A stretch of DNA of 64,000 nucleotides. It comes from Erythroxylum novogranatense (lineage: Eukaryota; Streptophyta; Magnoliopsida; Malpighiales; Erythroxylaceae). Positions 57,324 to 64,000 of this stretch are shown one piece after another. The first letter of the stretch is position 1. Every line of letters starts with the position of its first letter. The translations under genes and the position numbers were made by a program. The notes beneath the pieces are model-generated. The model did not search any database. It was given only the letters and a program-made list of their open reading frames with translations, and was not told the DNA's origin. The DNA lies in NCBI GenBank assembly GCA_029891385.1, contig CM057228.1, forward strand, positions 55,343,783 to 55,407,782. Direction: 5' to 3'.

Positions 57324-57820
57324 ATCTCCCACTTGACCTGAAGCCAATCGCCTTGATATCTAATACCATAGGCGAGTACATGAGAATCAAAGTTCTTATG
57401 TGACAATGGCTTTGTCAACGGATTAACAATATTCTGCTCGGTGGGTTGAAGGTCTCGTCGTAGTCAACTCCTTGTCTTTGACGAAAACCTTTAGCCACAA
57501 GCCTTGCTTTATAGGTAATCACATTACCATCCATGTCGGTTTTCTTTTTGAAAACCCATTTACACCCTATGGGTTTTATTCCTTCGAGTGCCTCAACCAA
57601 AGTCCATACTTGGTTTTCATACATGGAATCCATTTCAGATTTCATGGCATGAAGCCATTTCTCAGACTCTGAACTCTTCAGAACCTTTTCATAGGTGGTA
57701 GGCTCATTATCTTCTATGAGCAATACGTCATTCTGTTCACTCACAAGAAATCCATATCTCTCGGGAACAGAGCGTATCCTACGTGACCTACAAACTTCAT
57801 GTGTTGTAGAAGGTTGAACT
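57324..57820 (-). pseudogene. Copia RT start fused to RNase H end by internal deletion
   Basis: On the minus strand, 57820 to about 57440 encodes the start of a copia reverse transcriptase (WLHAMKSEMDSMYENQVW, GCKWVFKKK, KARLVAKGFRQRQGVDYDETF). Immediately after it, in another frame, comes what is normally the last part of RNase H (VNPLTKPLSHKNFDSH, near 57380-57430), then the purine tract and LTR. About 1 kb of RT/RNase H is therefore missing. The upstream part is cut at 57820 by Tekay-2. Not functional. Confidence 0.85.
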
Positions 57821-59059
57821 TGTAACATCCCACCCTCAATTGGAGGGGTAGAATAGTAAATTGGCATAGGATGTGCTAGATTGGGACTTCATAGATTTGC
57901 TTTCGTACATAATAGGATTGCTGCATAGTCACCATTGTGCACAGGAACTTACCGCACATGCATACATGATATTCCCGGTTTTCATGCCTAATGTAATTTT
58001 ATTGTAATTAACGGGGTTATCGGGTTTGAAAATTATTCTGAGTGCACCATAAATTATTTTCTATTTTTAGGGATTTATGAGAATTTTTCTGGAATTTTTC
58101 AGGGTTCTTGCGGATAGGAAAATTCAACCGATCGATTGAGTGAGTTTTTTGTACCGAACAGGATTGCCTAATGGCATAAGATTAGTGGATAAATGAGGTT
58201 AGGATAATATTCTAGTGCCATGATTAGAGATTAATTGGAATTAGTACTAAATTAATTTGGATTAGGATAAATTATATTTTATTACACTTAAAGCCAAGTG
58301 TCCCATTTCATTAATTAGTTTTGTCTTATTTCTCCCTCCCATATGACCTTCTCCTTGTTTCTTTTAACATTTGAATCACTAAAAAAAAAGCCAATTCTCC
58401 CTTGCATCATCCGAAACTTGCTTCTTCTCCTTGGTGTGCTTCTCCTCCATTGAATTTCTCTTATTCTCATTCCATACAAGACAAGAAGGATCTCCTTGGT
58501 TCCTTGCTTGCTTCTCTCCACACATAGACCAAGCTAAATCCTTGAGAAGATGATGATATGCATGGTTGTTGTGATAGCCATAGGTTTTGGGAAAGGTTGA
58601 GAGGTGTGTGTGAACTTGGAGATTTGAAAGCTTGAACTTGTTTAAGGTGAGATTTTATGTTTGTTTTTATGCTTTTGGTAGTTAGAAGCCATTATGGGAA
58701 TCACTTATGCATTTATTTCATGATGATAAGGGTAGGTTTGAATGGGTTTAAAAGCATGCTTGTGTATGGATAAATGAATGACTATAGTTCCATTGATTTT
58801 GGCTTGGTTAGGATTGAGTTTTGCAAGGTTAGATGAATGGAAAACTTAGGAAGATAATATGTGTAGGTGCTGCCACTTATGCCCTCTTATATAAGTATAT
58901 GTTGTGCTGAAATTATGACTGAATTAGAGGTGTAATTGGATGCTTAGGGATGTATTATTAATATTAGAAGTGATAGGAGTTAGGTTAATGTTGAAAGCTG
59001 GAAAATGAATCTTTGACCTATTGTAATGTTTTGATCATAACTAATTGTGTAGGTGTGCA

Positions 59060-60120
59060 AATGAAGTAAGGTTTGTGCCCAATGAAACTTTGGGATGTTG
59101 GCTACAACTTTGTGTGAAATAGGTGGTGTTAAATTGTAATGGTAGAAGGGTGAATTTTTGCATGGGAAGTTACTATTTTATTGCCTATGAACAGTAACCG
59201 AAACCCTAACCTATGAGCTTTGCTGATTTTTCTAAATTAATTGAGATGAAATTAGGGAGAATGGTCTTCATGAAAGTTGAAGAATATTGAGTTATCTTTC
59301 CATTTCCACTGATCTTGCTATTTTTAGAGGTGTATATTGAGAGATATGAACTGTTTTCTATGGACTGGTTTTGGGCATGTTGATGAAACCTAGCTTAAGT
59401 GTCTGACTTGTGAGTATTCTGCTTGGAAGCAATTTTAGCCATTTTTGTGGACTGAATTGGTGTGAGTGATCTTCTGCAAAGTTTCAGAGGAAGAAATCAT
59501 CTTGAAAATGAGATATGGCATATAATTGTTTTAGAAGTCAGAGTTGGGAGTTACGATTTTGCAAAAACTGATCCTGCATTGGGATGTGAATGGCTGATCA
59601 TGGCAGTAACTTGCATAATAGATTTGAACTTGTTAGAAATCTAATTGGAGTTTGAGTTCTTCATGAAACTTGAAGTTGGTGATCTTATCTTTTCAGGGGT
59701 ATAAGGTAGTGAATTTGGTGACATTTGTGCTAAGAGATATGTTGTTTGGGAAATTACTGTCCAGATTAGTTGATTTCAGTAGACTGATTCTTTGTTGAAT
59801 TGTTTGACCTAGTTAGTTATGGAATTTGATTTTGGGTTGTCATGAAAGTTGTAGACGACATTGTGAACTTATTGAGCATATTTATGTGGTAATTTTTGGC
59901 TGAAGAATCAGAGAGGAATGGAATTTGCAATGTACTGTTCTGTTTTAATGGGATTTGAGTAGGCAGTAGCTTTAATGGAATTTTGACACCCTTAGGGTGA
60001 AATTGATTTTATGGTCTTCTTGAGAATTGTAGAGGGTTTCATGATCTTTCCAATGAGATATAGTTGGTAATTTTCCGAATCGTGTGCAATAAGTTATTGA
60101 TGTTGGAAGTTGGATTAGAA
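59060..60120 (+). repeat. Degenerate ~180 bp modules in the Tekay-2 LTR
   Basis: Starts near 59081, 59270, 59470, 59662, 59840 and 60022 (ATGAAAGTTGTAGA and variants), spacing 178-200 bp. Same module as in LTR part C and LARD-1, more diverged. Confidence 0.75.
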
Positions 60121-60164
60121 ATCGGAAAAAGGAAAATGGGAAGATGAATCACGCTTTGGTCACT

Positions 60165-60295
60165 AGAGGCGACGCCGCCGCCTAGTGGCGAAGGCTTAGA
60201 GAATCGGCATCACTAGGCGACGCCTCGCCCTAGCGACGAGGCCGGATGAGTCAGCCCCGCTAGGGCGACGTCTCGTCCCAGCGAGGCTGGTTCTT
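60165..60295 (+). repeat. CpG block, Tekay-2 LTR
   Basis: GGCGACGCCGCCGCCTAG, CTAGGCGACGCCTCG and GCTAGGGCGACG words; shares its vocabulary with LARD-1 (1241-1410). Followed by CCGTCCAACGTCCGATTGAC. Confidence 0.75.
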
Positions 60296-60679
60296 TATTT
60301 TATTTTATTTTATTATTTTATTTGTTAATTGGTATTTTAGGATTTCTTGCTTCTTTTGTCAATTTCTTTTCCGTCCAACGTCCGATTGACCTGATTCTTG
60401 AGGCATCGGTTTATGACACATTGAATTTCATTTTAGAAATTGGAAATTTTAGGCGGAAATTGAGCGTGGCCCCGTAGCAGAGCCTTTAATCCTTTATTTT
60501 GTTTAATCGGGAACTATAGAGGTCCGAATTGTGCACCGTCGGCGCCAATAGGTTTCTAATTTTAGAAGGATTTTTTAGGAAAAAAATAATATTAGGGCGG
60601 AATTCATGAACATGCATATTTCACCTACATGTGCACAAATTGCATATTTAGTGACTCGTTCTTTCTCTGTTTCTTATAG

Positions 60680-60740
60680 AGGCCCAGTGGGCGTCGTTAA
60701 CCGACGGGCGTAAACTTCCGACATTAGCTCAAAGTAATAG
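60680..60740 (+). other. Predicted 61 nt leader micro-exon, Tekay-2
   Basis: Pyrimidine-rich tract and TTATAG before it; ATAG-GTGAGTAACC after it. Confidence 0.5.
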
Positions 60741-60963
60741 GTGAGTAACCTAGGTGGTTACCTCAATCACGTGTTCTTGTGACTTATTTGCCCTACGGGA
60801 TTTCGTGGATTATGTATGGCTTATATTGACCGTGAATTGGGCATTAGACAAGCTGTTTAATTGATTTGTACATTTGGGTGACCCATGGGCTGTGATATAT
60901 TATATTGACTTCTATTGAGCATGTGCATTCATGCACAAATGCATTAAATCGCTAAAAGGAAAC

Positions 60964-61089
60964 TTTGTGAACCGAGGCGCCATTGATCTTTGAGCCAGAG
61001 CCAGAGCTCGACATCTTTAAAACGAGCCTCGAGCTCGAGGAGATAATTCTCCCGGATCGTCTACTGAATATTGTTTATCGCTCGGTCAC
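60964..61089 (+). other. Stem-closed domain, Tekay-2 LTR
   Basis: GTG-a-ACCGAG (60967-60976) pairs with CTCGGTCAC (61081-61089) with a one-base bulge. A CGAGC-CTC-GAGCTCG hairpin and AGATAATTCTCC lie inside. Confidence 0.55.
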
Positions 61090-61761
61090 GATATTGTAAT
61101 GAATGGAAAAGAGTCACATGTGCATTGCATCTTGGGTGAATATTTGACATGGTACTGTTGTGTGTATCTTGATCTATGATCGCAATTGTGTTACATTTGC
61201 CGTGGTATCTTGTATGCCTATTCTTGTGATTGTATTAGCATTGTGTTTTGTATAATTCTTTGGATCGTCTTGTATCATGCTTATGTGATGCATGAATTGG
61301 GAGAACCATCGATGATGGTTTCTCATTGAGTTATAAACTCATCTAAAATTGCAATCTATTTTTCGGGATAAGCGTGGTGATAGCTCCTCGGATATGTAGA
61401 GTAGTGTCTCGTGGATTGGCAAAAAAGCGATGGCTCAAAGGTCGGTCATTGGGCTTTCTTTTGGAGACTTATAGTTAGATCATCCTTTGTACATTACTAC
61501 ATGGTACTTAGTGTGCAGTGTTTTGGAACTTGTGTGGTAGAAAATCTTGACGGTTTATAAATTTATGAATTTTAAGTGAATGAAGCGAAATCGGTTTGGT
61601 TTTTTTAAAAGTTGTCGGTTTCTTTGTACTGCTTTATGATTGTGATGCCATGAGGAGTGTAGTGGTAGTTGTCAGTAGTGGTCTCTTAGCGTAGGTTATG
61701 TACCGGAATGACCTACGGGCGTTCCGGTGGGTACCCTATGGTAAGGGGGCGCTACATTAGG

Positions 61762-61773
61762 TGGTATCAGAGC
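61762..61773 (+). other. Primer-binding site of Tekay-2
   Basis: Perfect TGGTATCAGAGC five bases after the LTR. Confidence 0.92.
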
Positions 61774-61937
61774 ATGGTTTGACATCTTTTGGGAGTAGTA
61801 ACAATTTAGGTATGAATTTGATGGAACTGTTGAAACTGATCATAATTCTTGTTTTGTTCTAGGTCTTTTGCATTAGGTGATCAGGTTGAGCAGCCAGCTG
61901 ACCAAGGATCAGTGGGAGCGAGTAGAGAGTCCTCCAT

Positions 61938-62860
61938 GCCTCGTACTGAGGATTTGCCTCCTCGAGTTCCCGTGAGACGGGAGAGGAGGTATGACTTCTC
62001 TGCATGGCGGTACATAATTTCTATGGCGATCTGAGACCACCGAGGTGAAAGGGTGGTTGGAAGGGCGAGAGAGTCTTGACCAAATGGATTGCGAAACGAT
62101 GAGAGGTTCGATTATCTGGTGTTACTTCTGCGGGCCAAAGACATACAAGTGGTGGAAGGCGTGCGAGCGGTACTACCGGGCCTTGCTTACTGTCATGGGC
62201 TGATTTTCTGAGGGCCTTCAGGGATAATTATATGCCCAAGGTCTATCTTGACATGAAGATGCAGGAGTTTCTGGAGCTGAAGCAAGGTAGGATGTCGGTG
62301 GCAGAATATGAGGTAAAATTCAATGGTGATGGATTATGCCCTTGTGATGATTCCGGTGAGGCCGATAAGTCTGGGAGGTTGAGAATGGCCTCAATCTTGA
62401 GATCCGTGCAGGTTGGCCCGATCGGACATGGGTACATTTGTTGAGTTGAAATTGCTGTGTGAGAGTGGAGCAACCGATGAGGCGCGAGATAGGCGGAGAT
62501 AGGGTCCGGGTAAGCGGCCAAGTGACGATCGAGGCAGCTCTGGCGGGAGCTTTAGTAAGCGCCGGTAGGACTTTCGAGTCTTTGGAGGTTGAGACGATCT
62601 GGATTTGGACAGAGAGGCGATTTGTACCGGTGGCGATGGTAGTGGCGAGAGGTTACGGGCAGATTTCTCCAGTGTGCCGCATTGTGAAAGGAGACACATG
62701 GGGAGTGTTGGTGGCTTCTTGGAGCTCTTGAGATCTTGACTCGGAGACATCGAGTTAAGGGATTGCCAGATACATTGAGAGTTCGGTTCTTTGGTAGTGG
62801 GCGAGTTGGGAGTAATCTGTTGCCTGTGAGTAAGTGGGTGGATCCGGACGAGAGGGTCGA
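61938..62860 (+). pseudogene. Tekay-2 gag, frame-broken
   Basis: Probable start MPRTEDLPPRVPVRRERR at 61938, shortly after an acceptor-like TTTTGTTCTAG. The retrotransposon gag core QEFLELKQGRMSVAEYEVKFN lies at about 62262-62325 in a clean segment. The zinc-knuckle region near 62610-62740 is scrambled by shifts. It would form the element's particle if intact. Confidence 0.72.
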
Positions 62861-62879
62861 GGTAGAGGCGAGGTAGGCG

Positions 62880-64000
62880 AGGATCCTTTGTGAGGACCGA
62901 GGTGGGGCAGCCGACCACGCCCCGAGCTAGAGTTTATGCCATGACGAGACAGGAGGCCCAGGACTCCCCTGATGTTGTAGCTAGTATGCTCCTTATTTAT
63001 GATATTGAGGCGTTTGCATTGCTGGATCCTGGATCCACACATTCTTTTATTGCACCTCATATGGCATGTAGATCGCATGGGGATAGGGAGATGTTACAGT
63101 ATGGGCTGAGGTGAGTACACCTCTAGGTACTACTACTGCATTGGGAGAGGTCTGTAGGGGATGCTCGATCCAGTTGATCAGCGATATTGAGCGGACCTTA
63201 TAGTGTTGCCTCGAGAGAGATCGATGTGATTACGGGGATGGGTAACTTCGCCCATAGGGCTATCATGGACTGCTATACCAAGGAGGTTATTTTGGAGTCT
63301 CTGGTCGACTAGAGCGGTGTTCGAGGAGTCGGTCAGGCGATACCGGCCGGATGATCTCTTTCCTTAGTGCTTTCGAGATTGATGCAGGAGGTTGTGAGGC
63401 ATATCGGCACATGTGGTTGACACGAGTTGGCGAGCCTTGGGATATTCCGTGGTTAGGGAATTTCGGATGTGTTTCTTGATGAGCTACGGGTTTGCCACGG
63501 ATCGGAGCGAGTTTACTATTGACCTCGTTACAGTCTCGCTCCTATATCTATACCTCCATATAGGATGGCTTTGTGGGCGAGGGAGTGAAGGCTCGATTCG
63601 AGGAGTTCTTTGGAGAAGGGTTTTATCGGGCCTAGTGTTTCACCATGGGGAGCTCCAGTTTTATTTGTGAAGAAAAAGGATGGGACTTTGAGGCTATGCA
63701 TTGATTACAGGTAGTTGAATCGGGTGACAGTGAAGAATAAATATCCACTGCCTAGGATTGATGACCTATTTGATCGATTCTTGAGGAGTTGGTGTTCACT
63801 AAGTTGGATCGAGGTCGAGGTACTATCGGTGAAGATAGCGAGGGTGATGTGCCAAAGTGCTTCGAGGAGCGGTATGGGCACTTTGAGTTTACGGTGATGC
63901 CGTTTGGGTTGACTAATGCCCCGGCTGCTTTTATGTACGATGAACAAGGTATTTCAGCCCTACTGGATCGATTTGTTATTGTGTTTATTGATGACATTTT
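62880..64000 (+). pseudogene. Tekay-2 protease and reverse transcriptase, incomplete
   Basis: Protease signature ALLDPGSTHSFIAPHMACR at about 63016-63075. RT blocks: [19 protein letters not shown] (about 63636-63695), [17 protein letters not shown] (about 63724-63775), [13 protein letters not shown] (about 63893-63930) and FIDDI at the very end of the window (about 63985-64000). At least six frame changes and one TAG (near 63713) break it. Confidence 0.85.

Larger units (their letters stand above)
57821..61756 (+). repeat. 5' LTR of Tekay-2 (3936 bp)
   Basis: TGTAACATCCCACCC to GGGGGCGCTACA. Donor-like AAG-GTGAGATT near 58647; ~180 bp modules 59060-60120; CpG block 60165-60295; acceptor ATAG and micro-exon 60680-60740; stem-closed domain 60964-61089; twin hairpins about 61304-61340, the second damaged; acceptor position reads TTTTTCGG near 61364. 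Confidence 0.93.
57821..64000 (+). mobile_element. Second Tekay-type gypsy element (Tekay-2), runs off the window
   Basis: 5' LTR 57821-61756, iMet primer site, gag, protease and part of RT. Protein motifs are close to Tekay-1, but the LTR is longer and largely different, so this is a sister family. The left target duplication would be GAACT (57816-57820). The frame is heavily broken, again mostly where CAG/CTG would be expected. Confidence 0.92.

Noticed and set aside
61762..61773. tRNA-iMet-like matches at several positions
   Set aside because: Only the 12-base 3' complement is present, always next to an LTR end: primer-binding sites, not tRNA genes.

Overview
This 64 kb window comes from a plant nuclear genome, almost certainly a eudicot. 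It is AT-rich and full of Ty3/gypsy chromovirus (Tekay/Del-like) and Ty1/copia retroelements with tRNA-iMet primer sites. It holds one intact host gene, an intronless cationic amino acid transporter of the CAT5/CAT8 type (28704-30476, minus). I see no tRNA or rRNA gene and no CRISPR array; tRNA-like matches are retroelement primer-binding sites.

Layout. (1) 1-27891 is a three-deep nest. A minus-strand copia element (pol 1-500, gag/protease 20671-21703, LTR 21868-27891) was split by a plus-strand Tekay-type gypsy element (501-20665, TSD ACAAA). The 5' LTR of that element was then split by a non-coding LTR element, LARD-1 (555-10333, TSD GAGCA), with 4.5 kb LTRs around only 779 bp. The copia LTR is inflated to 6 kb by nine tandem copies of a ~643 bp promoter-bearing unit. 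(2) 27892-31640 is the low-copy island with the transporter. (3) 31640-35520 is a decayed element encoding a putative gypsy-type transposon protein (PF04195-like) with a coiled coil, ending in a 63 bp tandem repeat. (4) 35600-40405 holds three truncated LTR 3' parts in a row. (5) 40406-42835 is a decayed LINE. (6) 43415-55456 is a minus-strand LARD-1-family LTR split by a second non-coding element, LARD-2 (43475-52749, TSD AAAAA; LTRs 2.9 kb, internal 3.45 kb). (7) 55457-57820 is the 3' end of a copia element with an internal deletion. (8) 57821-64000 is a second Tekay-type element with a 3.9 kb LTR, running off the window inside reverse transcriptase.

Most interesting signal. The Tekay and LARD-2 LTRs, diverged in sequence, share an architecture that looks like a multi-exon leader: TATA box, strong donor, long intron 1 (with CpG palindrome blocks and ~180 bp modules), a 61-67 nt micro-exon between canonical splice sites, intron 2 holding a folded domain (long-range stem GTTGTGACY...RGTCACAAC with compensatory change, enclosing rows of short hairpins in LARD-2), then two fixed hairpins and a TTTTCAG acceptor. 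To my knowledge this is not described; it rests on sequence pattern alone.

Caveat. Differences between near-identical repeat copies sit mostly at CAG/CTG/CCG trinucleotides. That suggests systematic consensus error at CHG-methylated sites, so many retroelement frame breaks here may not be real. The transporter gene shows no such damage.
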